Below, piece by piece: positions 1 through 8,635 of a stretch of DNA of 29,988 nucleotides. Made by a program: the position numbers and the translations under genes. Positions within the stretch are counted from its first letter, which is position 1. Each line of letters opens with the position of its first letter. Location of the stretch: the IMG/VR virus record IMGVR_UViG_3300028844_001259, positions 1 to 29,988 of that record, one strand, 5' to 3'. The notes under the pieces are model-generated. The model saw only the letters and a list, made by a program, of their open reading frames with translations. It was not told the origin of the DNA and made no database searches. The DNA is from a virus.

Positions 1-144
1 CTGACGAAGGACAGACTGACGCGGAAATCGAGTCGGAGTCCATCACCTACACTGGGATCCCGTACCGCACGGCTTCCGGTCGCATCACGCCGCCCATCGT
101 GCCCATGTACTTCACCACCGACCCCAACGTCCCGCTCAGGGGCT
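1..144. repeat. Terminal direct repeat, left copy
   Basis: These 144 bases are identical to 29845-29988. The portal reading frame passes through the repeat unbroken in both places and is complete only when the two ends are joined. This supports a circular or circularly permuted molecule of about 29,844 unique bases. A true T7-like terminal repeat would have a similar size, but such repeats normally lie outside structural genes, so an assembly overlap of a headful-packaged genome is the likelier reading. Confidence 0.95.
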
Positions 145-980
145 ACAGCGCCCTTCGTCGGTCGCAGGACTACTGTACCGAGACGAACATTATCCGAACC
201 TTCCAAGCAAACGCGATCCGCAAGTGCGCCCGCCAGTGGTTTGCCGAGAAGGGTCTGCTGACTCCCGACGACGCAGCCAAGCTCGCTATGGGCATTGATG
301 GTGAGGTGATTGAGGTCGAACTGAGCAACGGTCAGACCCTCTCCGGGTCGTTCATGCCGGTCCCGCACTCCCCAACGCCACCCGAACTGGAACTGTATAT
401 CCGTCAGGTGGACAACGACTTCGGGCGCGGCTCCATCATGGCTCCCTTCACTCGTGGAGAAGCAACCAAGGCCACTGCAACTGAGGTCACAGCCCTTGCC
501 GCGTACACGTCCAGTGAGGTCGGGAGGCACAGTCGCACTCGCGATGCAGCGATTTCTGATCTCGCTCGGGTCTACTCGGTCATGTTGTCATTGATCCTCG
601 GTGACGCCACTGAGCCGCTGTACCTTGGACGGGAGCCGACCCTGCTGACCTCCGACGACCTTATCGCGGACTTCAAGTTCCACGCGACGGACGCCGGAAG
701 CACCGCCATGGGTGACGCAGCCAAGCGTCGGTCCATCGTTGACCTGACCGTGCTCCTGACCAACCTCGGAGTCAGCCCACAGGCTATCCGAGAGGAGATC
801 GTCAGGCTCTATGACCTCCCTGAGAGCTTCCTGAGTGAAGAACAGGGCGGGGCTGAGGCGGAAGCAGCAGGAGGCGCTGCACCACCCCCTGCGACTGCAC
901 CTGAGACACTGGAGCAGGCCGTTGCCGGTGGCGGCGTCAGCCCTGCGACGATCCAGCCAATGCTCCCCGGAGGTGTTTGA
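3..980 (+). CDS. Portal protein, C-terminal part (continues from 29031)
   Basis: This is the 3' part of the portal gene, whose start is at 29031 near the other end of the window. Joined across the 144-base overlap, the gene encodes 597 residues. The portal is the dodecameric ring at the capsid vertex through which DNA is packaged and ejected. The call rests on position directly after the large terminase (with one methyltransferase between), on size, and on the order portal, scaffold, capsid. The C-terminal 60 residues or so are rich in Ala, Glu and Pro and look disordered. An ATG at 99 is internal and should not be taken as the start. The stop TGA at 978-980 shares its last base with the ATG of the next gene. 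Confidence 0.85.
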   Translation, partial: DEGQTDAEIESESITYTGIPYRTASGRITPPIVPMYFTTDPNVPLRGYSALRRSQDYCTETNIIRTFQANAIRKCARQWFAEKGLLTPDDAAKLAMGIDGEVIEVELSNGQTLSGSFMPVPHSPTPPELELYIRQVDNDFGRGSIMAPFTRGEATKATATEVTALAAYTSSEVGRHSRTRDAAISDLARVYSVMLSLILGDATEPLYLGREPTLLTSDDLIADFKFHATDAGSTAMGDAAKRRSIVDLTVLLTNLGVSPQAIREEIVRLYDLPESFLSEEQGGAEAEAAGGAAPPPATAPETLEQAVAGGGVSPATIQPMLPGGV

Positions 981-1387
981 TGCCCCTTTACACGCGAGAG
1001 TGTATGCGGTGTCAGGTCAGGTTCGACGTGCTCAAGAAAATGAGCAAGCGGGATGACCCCGTGCCCTGCAAGACCTGTAAGGGTGAAACCAGTCGTGGCG
1101 TGGAACTGATTGCCTCCACCCCGTCCGGTTGGGGTGACTCACGATGGTCCGGTCGGTTCGACAAGGGCTTGGGCATCACGCTCCGAGACAAGGCCCACCG
1201 TGACCGTGTGATGAAGGAACGGGGTCTGGTAGAGGACACCGTGACCGACCAGCGGAAACGTCTTGACCACGCCGTCAAGGACGCCAACGAACACGAACGC
1301 ACCATGACCCGGTTCAAGTCTGAGCTTACCAAGGCAGACGGTGACCGTGGACTGGCTGTAGCCAACACCTTCCCCTCCACCCCATAG
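980..1387 (+). CDS. Small FmdB-like zinc-ribbon protein
   Basis: This 135-residue protein has an N-terminal zinc ribbon with Cys pairs at residues 8/11 and 30/33, in the style of FmdB-family ribbons often seen as small genes near phage portals. After the ribbon comes a segment rich in Gly, Trp and Ser, then a charged helical C-terminal half (about residues 60-120) that may form a coiled coil. The start is ATG at 980, overlapping the portal stop (TGATG), with GGAGG at 969-973 six bases upstream. A TTG at 977 is less likely. Its place between portal and scaffold suggests a virion or head-assembly role, but that is inference. Confidence 0.75.
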   Translation: MPLYTRECMRCQVRFDVLKKMSKRDDPVPCKTCKGETSRGVELIASTPSGWGDSRWSGRFDKGLGITLRDKAHRDRVMKERGLVEDTVTDQRKRLDHAVKDANEHERTMTRFKSELTKADGDRGLAVANTFPSTP

Positions 1388-1395
1388 AGGTTTTC

Positions 1396-1863
1396 ATGGA
1401 AAAGTCTGAAATCGAAATCGCCGTCCTCACCCCAGCCAAGGAAGCCGAGGGCATGATGGACGAAATGTTCACCAGTGCCGCACCCAAGGGTCGGTTCAGC
1501 AAGAGCGTGATGAACGCCCTTGTCCGGGTCTACCGGGACGCTCAGAAGGCGATGAACTTCCCCGAGGCCGAAATGTATCCCGAGTTCGGTGAGGACATCA
1601 CCGAGTTCCCGCCCGAGTTCGTCCGTGGACTGGCGATGCTTGCCTCCGCTGCTGAGGACTACGGACAGCCGGACATCATCACCCTCGATGGCATCACCAA
1701 GGACGAAGACGTTGCCCGTCTCGCAGCCAAGGTCGAAGCCCTGCTTGCTGACTCCGAGTTCCTTGCGTTCCTCGCCGCGCCCATGGAGGGAGGAGAGGAA
1801 GCCGTCGAGATGACCGAGGAAGGCCCCGACGACATGGAAGCCATGTTCGCTGAACGCGCTTGA
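1396..1863 (+). CDS. Acidic hypothetical protein in the head module
   Basis: This protein of 155 residues is strongly acidic, especially the last 25 residues, which are nearly all Glu, Asp, Met and Ala. I do not recognise a family. The middle part (about 35-125) is predicted helical by eye, with regular Ala/Leu spacing. An AGAGG element lies just upstream of the ATG at 1396. It sits between the zinc-ribbon protein and the scaffold in an uninterrupted head-assembly operon, so a scaffold partner or capsid assembly factor is plausible. Expression with the head genes is implied by spacing of only 8 and 28 bases to its neighbours. Confidence 0.7.
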   Translation: MEKSEIEIAVLTPAKEAEGMMDEMFTSAAPKGRFSKSVMNALVRVYRDAQKAMNFPEAEMYPEFGEDITEFPPEFVRGLAMLASAAEDYGQPDIITLDGITKDEDVARLAAKVEALLADSEFLAFLAAPMEGGEEAVEMTEEGPDDMEAMFAERA

Positions 1864-1891
1864 TCCCCAAACCCCAACAGAGGTTCACACC

Positions 1892-2740
1892 ATGAACACC
1901 CCGAGCACGGCCCCTGCGGCCCTCGGAGAGAGCCGTCCCGCTCTCAACGCCCCCTCGCCCTCCGGTGGAGTCACAAGCCGACTGAAGGCCCGTGACGCCA
2001 CCGAGAAGACCATCACCGACGAAGCCCACGAGAAGGACGAGGCCCGCAAGGCGGAAGCCGAAGCAGCCGAGGCTCAGGAGACTGAGCGCAAGGCCAGCTT
2101 GTCGTGGGATGACTCCATTCGTGAGATGGAAGACTCCGCACCTCACCTTGCCAAGCTCGCCCGAGAAATGCGTGCCGACTACACCCGGAAGACCCAGACC
2201 CTCTCGGCTGAGAAGAAGCGGCTCGCCGCAGACAAGGAAGCCCTGCTGAAGTCTGGAACGCTTGACACGCTCCGCGCCAAAGCCAACGAGGAAGTCGGTG
2301 AGTTGAACCCGTTTGACGAGTCCTCCATCAGTGCCCGTATCGAGCGCGAGGTTGCCCGTAGACTGGCTGAAGCACTGGAGCCAATGGAGCGGGAGCACAA
2401 GCAAGCCGCCGCCCGTCAGAAGTACGACACGTTCCTCGACAAGCACCCTGACCTCAAGACCGACGAGGGAGTCCGCAAGGAAGTGTTTGAGGCGCTGAAG
2501 GCCAACCCCGGTCTTGACCTCCAGAGCGCGTACTACGCAACACGAGGTCGTCGGGCTTCCAGTCTGGAGACTCAGCGTGAGGCAACGAAGAAGGCCCACC
2601 AGAAGGCTGCACGAGCCGCCGCACTGACCGCTACTGGTCAGGGACGCCGTGCGGGCACCCCGACCCTCTCCAAGATCGACGCGAAGGACATGTCGGCTTG
2701 GGATATCTACCAGAACCTCAAGCGTCAGCAGTCCCGCTGA
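1892..2740 (+). CDS. Capsid scaffolding protein
   Basis: This 282-residue protein has the features of a phage scaffold: it precedes the major capsid gene, is highly charged (Lys/Glu/Ala), lacks Cys, and is dominated by long helices with coiled-coil character (about residues 45-75 and 95-180). The N-terminal 35 residues are Pro/Ser/Ala-rich and probably disordered. The C-terminus is basic (many Lys/Arg/Gln, ending SR), as expected for a capsid-binding tail. Its role would be to direct procapsid assembly before leaving the shell. An AGAGG element lies about 10 bases before the ATG. Sequence identity to a named family was not established; the call is by context and composition. Confidence 0.75.
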   Translation: MNTPSTAPAALGESRPALNAPSPSGGVTSRLKARDATEKTITDEAHEKDEARKAEAEAAEAQETERKASLSWDDSIREMEDSAPHLAKLAREMRADYTRKTQTLSAEKKRLAADKEALLKSGTLDTLRAKANEEVGELNPFDESSISARIEREVARRLAEALEPMEREHKQAAARQKYDTFLDKHPDLKTDEGVRKEVFEALKANPGLDLQSAYYATRGRRASSLETQREATKKAHQKAARAAALTATGQGRRAGTPTLSKIDAKDMSAWDIYQNLKRQQSR

Positions 2741-2905
2741 TCCCAGCGGTAGTAAAGCGGTAGCTGTAGGTAGGTGAGGACTCCCCGCTTCGCGGGCACG
2801 AGCACCCCTCAACAGACCGGCCTACAGCCCCCTCCCGTGAGGGACACGCTTCGCTGACCGGGAACCCACTCCCCTTCATCAGCCTGTCCTTGACAGGAGG
2901 ACCAA
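2741..2905 (+). promoter_or_regulatory. Structured leader between scaffold and capsid genes
   Basis: This 165-base gap holds no gene on either strand that I would support. It carries several short stem-loops: CCGCTG/CAGCGG at 2734-2749 overlapping the scaffold stop, CCCGC-TTC-GCGGG at 2784-2796, CCCTC/GAGGG at 2830-2843, and a hairpin at 2883-2897 overlapping the capsid ribosome binding site. None has a T-run, so they are not ordinary intrinsic terminators. RNA processing, mRNA stabilisation or a capsid-specific promoter could explain a long structured gap in an otherwise tight operon. No clear -35/-10 pair was found. Confidence 0.4.
2883..2900 (+). promoter_or_regulatory. Hairpin overlapping the capsid Shine-Dalgarno
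   Basis: CCTGTC (2883-2888) and GACAGG (2892-2897) are perfectly complementary with a 3-base loop. The strong ribosome binding site AGGAGG is at 2895-2900, so the right arm of the stem covers its first half. The capsid ATG follows at 2906. The site could modulate translation of the major capsid protein; this is inference from the sequence alone. Confidence 0.5.
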
Positions 2906-3916
2906 ATGCCTACGACTTCCGGTGTTCAGGCGGACATTCTCGCCTCCACCCTCCGCATCCTGCGCGACAAGGAGGTTGACTCAACCTTCCGCGCTATCGC
3001 TCTCCTCGACGCCTGTGACCGCGCCGGGAACATTGTCCGTGAGAACGGCGGTTCCTACGTGGACGTTCCTCTCGTCCTGACCGACCACAGCCAAGTGACC
3101 CAGCTTTCGTCGGGTTATGAAGGTGTGAACCTCGCTGTGTCGGACGTTATGCGTACCGGTACTTCCTCGTGGTGTGACGCGGTGGCTCCCATCGTCATCA
3201 CCACCAAGGAATCCCTCAGCAACAAGGGTGAGCGGGCACAGATTCGCATTGCCGAGACCCGCATGAAGCAGGTCATGGGGATGCTCCGACGCGAGATCAA
3301 CAAGCAGATCGTCGCCGGAAACTCCACCATCCTGACCGACCTCAACACCCTGAACGGTGCTGTGGCTGGTGGCTTCCTTCACGCTGCGACCTACGGCACC
3401 CAGACGGGCACCGCACAGGGCGTGGACAAGGCTGCATTCCCCGAGTCCTACCAGAACCAGTTCATCGACGCTGGCGGAAACCTCTCCATCGCTGAGATGC
3501 AGGAACTTCTCATCCAGACCAAGGTGTTCGGTCCCGAAGGCGACGTGGATATCATCCTCGCCAGCCCCGAGTCCTACGCTGTCTATCGTGGTCTTCTTGA
3601 GGACAACGAGCGGTACACCAGCATCAAGGAAATGCAGGACATGTCCGGTCGCCTTGCCCTCGTGTTCGGCGGCTCCCCGGTCTACATCGAGCCGCAGCTT
3701 TCGGGCGTCAACGGTTCCAACGGCAACCCGCTGAGTCAGTATTTCCTGAATAGTGGGCTTTTTAACCTGTACACCGACGAAGATGCGTTTTTTGAGGTCG
3801 AGCCCATGGAGTCCATCCCTGGCTACGCTTCGATGGCTGCAAACATCATCGTCCGTATGCAGTTGACCGCCAGCAACCTGAGCGGCCACGGTATCCTCAC
3901 CAACGGCAACGCATAA
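2906..3916 (+). CDS. Major capsid protein
   Basis: This 336-residue protein follows the scaffold and precedes a small decoration-like protein, which is the classic place of the HK97-fold major capsid protein. By eye it has an N-terminal helical arm (about 5-45), a beta-rich segment ending in a long helix containing the GERAQIRIAETRMKQVMGML stretch (about 108-127, E-loop/spine-helix-like), and a C-terminal domain with an NPLSQYFLNSG segment. It lacks an obvious N-terminal protease-cleaved delta domain, in agreement with a separate scaffold gene. It has the strongest ribosome binding site in the operon (AGGAGG, 5 bases before the ATG), as expected for the most abundant virion protein. Confidence 0.88.
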   Translation: MPTTSGVQADILASTLRILRDKEVDSTFRAIALLDACDRAGNIVRENGGSYVDVPLVLTDHSQVTQLSSGYEGVNLAVSDVMRTGTSSWCDAVAPIVITTKESLSNKGERAQIRIAETRMKQVMGMLRREINKQIVAGNSTILTDLNTLNGAVAGGFLHAATYGTQTGTAQGVDKAAFPESYQNQFIDAGGNLSIAEMQELLIQTKVFGPEGDVDIILASPESYAVYRGLLEDNERYTSIKEMQDMSGRLALVFGGSPVYIEPQLSGVNGSNGNPLSQYFLNSGLFNLYTDEDAFFEVEPMESIPGYASMAANIIVRMQLTASNLSGHGILTNGNA

Positions 3917-3932
3917 GCGTAAGGAGGCCATC

Positions 3933-4385
3933 ATGGCTACTTCTACTCTTCTTCAGAAGCTCGATCCTGTCGCTGACGGCTTCGGTGCTACCACCTCCCA
4001 CCGTCGTCAGACTGAGATGTTCATCGCAAACGGCGCTATCGCCGCTGGCGATTGGGTCATGTTCGACACGACCAAGACCGGTGCAGACCGCGTTCTGAAC
4101 GTCATTGAGGCGGTCGGTGGCGGAACTGGCACTGGCCTCGTCGTCGGTGTCTCCACTCAGGCTGCTGCTGCTGGTGAGCGCGTCAAGGTCGTCGTCGCTG
4201 GCTACGCCGAGGGGGCTTCGGTCGCCAACGCTGTCGCCGCCGCTGGTATCGCGCTCGTCGTGGACGCCACCGCTGCTGGTCAGGCTGTCGCTATCGCGGC
4301 TGGCGACCTCGCACCGGCTTGCGGAGTCTCGCTTGAGGCTGCTGCTGGCAACCTTGCGGACGTTTGGGTCTACAAGCAGTTCTGA
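3933..4385 (+). CDS. Capsid decoration / head-stabilising protein
   Basis: This 150-residue protein is very rich in Ala, Gly and Val and consists mostly of predicted beta strands with repeated Ala-Gly-Val patterns. A short non-repetitive N-terminus resembles small capsid cement proteins (DUF2190-like in general character, not verified). It lies 16 bases after the capsid gene with an AGGAGG ribosome binding site, suggesting high, capsid-like expression. The likely role is to bind the outside of the mature shell and stabilise it after DNA filling. The codon run GCTGCTGCT recurs several times, which may reflect expansion of an Ala-rich stretch. Confidence 0.65.
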   Translation: MATSTLLQKLDPVADGFGATTSHRRQTEMFIANGAIAAGDWVMFDTTKTGADRVLNVIEAVGGGTGTGLVVGVSTQAAAAGERVKVVVAGYAEGASVANAVAAAGIALVVDATAAGQAVAIAAGDLAPACGVSLEAAAGNLADVWVYKQF

Positions 4386-4506
4386 TTTCCCACCGGGAGC
4401 GGCCCATACCGTTCCCACAGGCCCCTTGCCTTGCGTTTCCTCTACATTGTAGGGGCCAAGGTCGGGGGCCTTCCTCTAAGCCCCTCACAGCGGTCAGGGA
4501 GACTCC
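4386..4506 (+). promoter_or_regulatory. Gap with alternative stem-loops
   Basis: This 121-base gap contains no supportable gene. AGGCCCC at 4419-4425 can pair either with GGGGCC at 4452-4457 or with GGGGCCT at 4465-4471. The two structures exclude each other. The first loop contains a small inverted repeat CTAC-ATT-GTAG (4442-4452). The gap separates highly expressed head genes from low-copy tail genes, so it may partially stop transcription or limit read-through, but no U-tract follows either stem. Confidence 0.35.
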
Positions 4507-5799
4507 GTGAACTTGTCGGACCTCAAGCAGTACGTTGGCAACGTCATCGACTACGACCCAACGGCCAACCCGACCTACTCTGACCAGCTTGGACGCATCA
4601 TCAGTGATGCCTACGAGCGCATCTACACTGAAAAGCCGTGGACCTTCTGTCAGAAGGAAGCGGAAATCGAAGCCCGTCCTGACATTACAGGTCTGACGAT
4701 CCCAGTCACCAACGGATCGGCCACGCTGGCGCACGGTGGCGTGCTTGACTCCACCATGGACGGTCAGACCATCGAACTCGACGGTGTGGAATACACCATC
4801 GCCTACGTGAACAGCGCCACGTTCGCTTACTTGACCGAGGAATACCTCGGAGTGACCTCCGCAGGCGTCACCGCCAAGGTCGTCTTCCGCTACCTTGACC
4901 TCCCGGCTGACTGCGTGACGGTGATGAACGTCGCCACCCGGTCCAACTCCATCACACCGGAAGACCCCGGCATGATGGCGGCACTGACCCGGTACGAGGA
5001 CGAGTTCTTCAACCTCCCGCTGGGTGAGACTGGTGTTCCCCGGTTCTGGGTTCCCCATGACCCCATCTACATTTCCTCACCGTCCGTCGCACCCGTCGTG
5101 GCGACCCGTGCGGAACTGCTGAAGGGTGACCGGACCATCGAACTCGCTGTTGCCCACGAGTGGGGCGGTCGTAGCTCAGGTCTGAGTCCGTTCCTCTCCG
5201 TCACCCTCAACGCAAACCAAGACATCGACTGGACCGTCAGCACGATCCCGAACACCACGGGCTACCAGCGGGTCATCTACGTCCGTTTCCCCAACGACGG
5301 CTTCAAGGCTTGGTACAAGTTCGCTGACCGAAGCGGACTCCCCGTAAGCATCCCGCCGACCGGTATCGGCACGCTTGAGCTTGACACCTCGACCGGCAAC
5401 GGCCCTGTCAACACGGACAAGCTCCCCTTCATCGCACCACGCTTCCAAGGTGACGGTGGGATGCGTGAGCGCATTAGGCTCCATCCCCGTCAGGCTGAGA
5501 ACACGGTCTACACCGTCCGGTACATGGCTCGTCCACGCCCTCTGATTGAGGAGACGGACACGCCCGACATTCCAGCCGCCCACAGGATCATCATCGCCTA
5601 CAAGGCTCTTGAGAACCTGCTTATCAAGGCTGACTCCCCGGCTCAGAGTCAGCTTTACGCGAAGCGTGCGGAGCAGGAAATCCTGAAGATGGAGCGGCGC
5701 TACCTTATCACCCCGGCTCGCCGGATCGTGAAGGGGAACTTCAACACGGCTGGTTCCTTCCGGTTCAACCGGTTCACTCGACTCACGAAGGTTCCTTGA
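4507..5799 (+). CDS. Head-to-tail adaptor (tail tubular A / gp4-like)
   Basis: This protein of 430 residues starts at GTG 4507, preceded by AGGGAG about 7 bases upstream; no nearby ATG fits. The N-terminal helical region contains a segment of the type LGRIISDAYERIYTEKPWTF (about 27-46), common in podovirus adaptor proteins that form the ring under the portal. The middle part (about 55-320) is beta-rich with Ig-like character, and the C-terminus returns to helices and an Arg-rich tail. Its place between the capsid genes and the large nozzle protein matches T7 gp11 and P22 gp4. It is longer than T7 gp11, probably because of the inserted beta domain. The stop overlaps the next start as TGATG. 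Confidence 0.7.
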   Translation: MNLSDLKQYVGNVIDYDPTANPTYSDQLGRIISDAYERIYTEKPWTFCQKEAEIEARPDITGLTIPVTNGSATLAHGGVLDSTMDGQTIELDGVEYTIAYVNSATFAYLTEEYLGVTSAGVTAKVVFRYLDLPADCVTVMNVATRSNSITPEDPGMMAALTRYEDEFFNLPLGETGVPRFWVPHDPIYISSPSVAPVVATRAELLKGDRTIELAVAHEWGGRSSGLSPFLSVTLNANQDIDWTVSTIPNTTGYQRVIYVRFPNDGFKAWYKFADRSGLPVSIPPTGIGTLELDTSTGNGPVNTDKLPFIAPRFQGDGGMRERIRLHPRQAENTVYTVRYMARPRPLIEETDTPDIPAAHRIIIAYKALENLLIKADSPAQSQLYAKRAEQEILKMERRYLITPARRIVKGNFNTAGSFRFNRFTRLTKVP

Positions 5800-7973
5800 T
5801 GAAGAACACGACCGTCGAGGCCCGCGTACTTGGCGGCATACAGACCCCTCTCCCACAAGAAGGCACTTCCGCTACCGTCATTAGCAACGTGACGGTGGAC
5901 CGGAAGACTTTAGGGTGGTCCTCCCGCATTGGCTACGAGAAGTACCGACCGGACCCCAACGACGAGTTCCGTCCGTTCAATAACCTCGGACGCATCGACT
6001 CCCTGTTCGTGTATCCGGGTGCCGCGACGGGATCCCGAGACATACTGCTGATTGAGTCAGGCGGAATCATCTACCTGCTCCACGAGGCCACCAAGCCCAC
6101 GGTGTCCCTGCTCACGCTCGTCACCTCTCGGTCAGTGCCCTCCGCGACCCAGAACACGACCACCTACACGGCGGTACGTGACGGTGTGGTTGTCTGTAAC
6201 GGTGACCAAGCACCCATCCTGATTGAGCCATGGCCCCTCGGTGGCACCGTGTCGGCTCCGAGCACCACTCAGTTCCTCTACCGGACCTTGGGCTTCCCAG
6301 CCGCAGCCGCACCCATCGACCCGCTCCGAGTCGTGACCATGGGCACCACCATCGGGTCCGTTGAGGGTCAGTCTGGTGGAGCAGTGAGCTTGTGGTGGCC
6401 TACATGGAACAAGGCCATCGGTCAGTGGGGTGACTGGGGCCTCGGCTTCGCGAAGAACCCTGACGCCACTCGCGGCAAGAAGGCGCTGTACGACTACAAG
6501 TGCTCGTACATTAGCGACACCGGCTCGGAAAGCCCCCTGAGTCCAGCAGCAAGCGTGCAGTGGGAGCTTGAGGGCAACACCGAGGGCTTCCAATACTGTA
6601 CGGCTCTACGCATCCCCCGAGGCCCTGAAGGCACCGTAGGACGACGCATCTACAGGACGGGGAACTACTCGACGGACACGACCAACCCCAACCCGACCCT
6701 CGCCTACCTCGATGACGTGAAGAACAACGTCGATGAACTGTTCTTCGACCCCTACGCGAGCAACACCTTGGGATCTACGGCACCGGGAGCAAACGAGAGC
6801 GTTGCCATGCCGGTCCCGCGTGCCCGGTTCAGTGCCGTCTACAAGGACTGTCTGTTCCTCGACGGTGGTGTGGTTGACCCGTACACGCTGGTCTACTCCC
6901 ACCCTGACAAGATTGACCAGTATGCCGCTGAGTCGTTTATCAGGCTTCAGGCGTCAGCCGGTGGGATCACCGGACTGTTCAGCCTCTACACGAGCCTCGT
7001 CATTCTCCGTGAGAGCGGCATCGACGTGGTTCAGGGTGACTTCGCCAACGGGTTTGTCTCTACGACCGTGACCAATCAGGTCGCCTGTAGGTCCGCAAAC
7101 GCCCTCGACTCCGTTCCCGGCGTGGGTTTGATGATCCTCGCGCAAGACGGCATCTACCTGTTGAGCGGTGGACTGGTCGGCGGCGCTGAGTTTACGGTCA
7201 CACGGGTCAGCGACCCCATTGAGGACTGGGTTTCTCGCATCACGCCCGACTGCATCGCCCGAGCAGTCGCCCGGTACACGCCCCTGACCCGCGAGATGCA
7301 CTTCTACGTGCCCATCGACGGTTCAGACCGCCCGAACGTCGGTCTGATCTACCATGTGGACAAGAAAGCGTGGACGACCCGCGAGGGATTCCCGGTCGGT
7401 GCCATTGACCGGCTCTACACAGGCGAGTTGGTCTTCGGACACAACGAAGGCATCACTCCGACCACCCAGAACGACCCTGCTGGCCTGTTTGTCATCACCA
7501 ACAGCCGTCACATGGGCGGTTTCCTCGACAACGACCAGTATTTCCTCAACGGACCGCCGACTTCCAAGTACAAGTCGGCATGGCTTGACCTTGGTGACGC
7601 TCAGGCTCAGAAGCAGGTCCACTACGTCACCATATGGGTCAAGACGGAGGGGTCACAGGGCATCAAGTTGTCGGCCTACAAGGACCACCAGCTAAACGCC
7701 AACTCCCAGACCTCGGAATACAAACTCCAGCCGCCTGACAAGACTCTCAAGCGGGTCATGGGGCCGACCACGTTCCCAACCCGCGAGACAGCCATCTTCA
7801 ACACGGACGTATGGCAACGGGCTGACTTCGTACCAATGCGGTTCTCGGTCGCGACTCAGAGCGCGGCGTGGTTCGCGTTTGAGATTGAGTCGGTTGAAGA
7901 CTTCACACTGGTCGGCTGGGAAATCGAGTTCACTGCTCGTGGAACCCGAGTCATCAAGGGGCACGCAGTATGA
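5799..7973 (+). CDS. Tail nozzle / tail tubular protein B
   Basis: This 724-residue protein has the length and position of the podovirus nozzle (T7 gp12, P22 gp10). It is beta-rich with repeated blade-like segments typical of the nozzle propeller: a YTAVRDGVVVCNGDQAPILI segment (about 126-145), an SYISDTGSESPLSP loop, a segment reading YKDCLFLDGG with a Tyr/Asp pattern, and a late EMHFYVPIDGSDRPNVGLIY strand pair. In related phages it forms the hexameric tube tip through which DNA leaves. ATG at 5799 overlaps the adaptor stop; a TTG at 5796 is an alternative. The stop overlaps the next gene by four bases (ATGA). Confidence 0.78.
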   Translation: MKNTTVEARVLGGIQTPLPQEGTSATVISNVTVDRKTLGWSSRIGYEKYRPDPNDEFRPFNNLGRIDSLFVYPGAATGSRDILLIESGGIIYLLHEATKPTVSLLTLVTSRSVPSATQNTTTYTAVRDGVVVCNGDQAPILIEPWPLGGTVSAPSTTQFLYRTLGFPAAAAPIDPLRVVTMGTTIGSVEGQSGGAVSLWWPTWNKAIGQWGDWGLGFAKNPDATRGKKALYDYKCSYISDTGSESPLSPAASVQWELEGNTEGFQYCTALRIPRGPEGTVGRRIYRTGNYSTDTTNPNPTLAYLDDVKNNVDELFFDPYASNTLGSTAPGANESVAMPVPRARFSAVYKDCLFLDGGVVDPYTLVYSHPDKIDQYAAESFIRLQASAGGITGLFSLYTSLVILRESGIDVVQGDFANGFVSTTVTNQVACRSANALDSVPGVGLMILAQDGIYLLSGGLVGGAEFTVTRVSDPIEDWVSRITPDCIARAVARYTPLTREMHFYVPIDGSDRPNVGLIYHVDKKAWTTREGFPVGAIDRLYTGELVFGHNEGITPTTQNDPAGLFVITNSRHMGGFLDNDQYFLNGPPTSKYKSAWLDLGDAQAQKQVHYVTIWVKTEGSQGIKLSAYKDHQLNANSQTSEYKLQPPDKTLKRVMGPTTFPTRETAIFNTDVWQRADFVPMRFSVATQSAAWFAFEIESVEDFTLVGWEIEFTARGTRVIKGHAV

Positions 7974-8635
7974 GCCGCAAGTGGACCACCTACGAGCAGC
8001 GTGACAAGAACCTGCTCGACGCAGACGCCATCACGGAGGAGTTCCGGTCGAACCAGTCGAGCATCACCACGCTTGACCGTACACAAATGCCCGTGAACGC
8101 CGTCACAGAGGCTCGGCTGGCTCCGGGTGCCCTACACCATATGTACGTCACGGAACTCAGTGGCGGCACCTTCGCGGGCGAGCAGAACAACTACCGGGAT
8201 AACAACGCGACGACTTGGCAGTTCAAGTGCGCCACCTATCAGGTCTACGGGGGGTCATGGCAGACCTTGTTCACCAAGACCCTGACGGACTTCCGTGGTG
8301 GCAACCTGTTCATCGAGTGGGGAGGGTCGTGCTACGTCAACGGCCTGTGCCACCAGACCTTCAATGCCGCCTTCCCGCCCAACCCCAAGCACTTCAACCT
8401 TCGGATCCTCGTCGCCGGGGTCGAGGTGGCAAACTCGTGGGGTCCGGCCATAGGGTGCCAGTCCTACCGCTTGTTCGGTACACAGCAACTCCCTCCCGGC
8501 AACCATGAAGCCCTGTTCCAGTGGCGCGGTACACCCTCCGGTCCAGACGACATCGTGGTGGAGAACGGAGGCGGTAGGTTGATGCAGTTTCACTCATGGG
8601 GCAACAAGGCCCTCGCCATTGGGAGGTTCCGCTAA
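7970..8635 (+). CDS. Surface/tail-fibre-like protein, paralogue 1 of 3
   Basis: This 221-residue protein starts with ATGA overlap to the nozzle gene. Residues 15-25 (LLDADAITEEF) match a short motif also found near the N-termini of the next two proteins: small/acidic residues, then a hydrophobic, then Phe. This suggests a shared anchoring segment. The rest is beta-rich, with a GGNLFIEWGG strand that lines up with YWDLSV and FHYSWEM strands in the neighbours. Cys is unusually frequent for a virion protein here (three residues in the middle part). A receptor-binding or tail-decoration role fits the position directly after the nozzle. No family is recognised. Confidence 0.65.
   Translation: MSRKWTTYEQRDKNLLDADAITEEFRSNQSSITTLDRTQMPVNAVTEARLAPGALHHMYVTELSGGTFAGEQNNYRDNNATTWQFKCATYQVYGGSWQTLFTKTLTDFRGGNLFIEWGGSCYVNGLCHQTFNAAFPPNPKHFNLRILVAGVEVANSWGPAIGCQSYRLFGTQQLPPGNHEALFQWRGTPSGPDDIVVENGGGRLMQFHSWGNKALAIGRFR

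Noticed and set aside
99-980. A separate gene starting at ATG 99
   Set aside because: The frame is open upstream to the window edge and continues exactly in the portal frame from 29031; it has no ribosome binding site at 99.
2784-2796. Intrinsic terminator after the scaffold gene
   Set aside because: The stem is only 5 bp and is not followed by a T-run; the capsid gene must be reached by the same transcript.
1694-2812. Long minus-strand open frame (372 codons) opposite the scaffold gene
   Set aside because: It is Leu/Gly/Val-rich with no motif, lies fully antisense to a well-supported gene with its own ribosome binding site, and such frames are common in GC-rich DNA.
2981-3934. Minus-strand frame (317 codons) opposite the major capsid gene
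   Set aside because: Mirror of the capsid codons; no start signal, no recognisable domain and no space for independent transcription.
8596-8634. Extended N-terminus for the second surface protein
   Set aside because: The upstream GTG has no ribosome binding site and overlaps the previous gene, whereas ATG 8635 has GGGAGG and a TAATG overlap.
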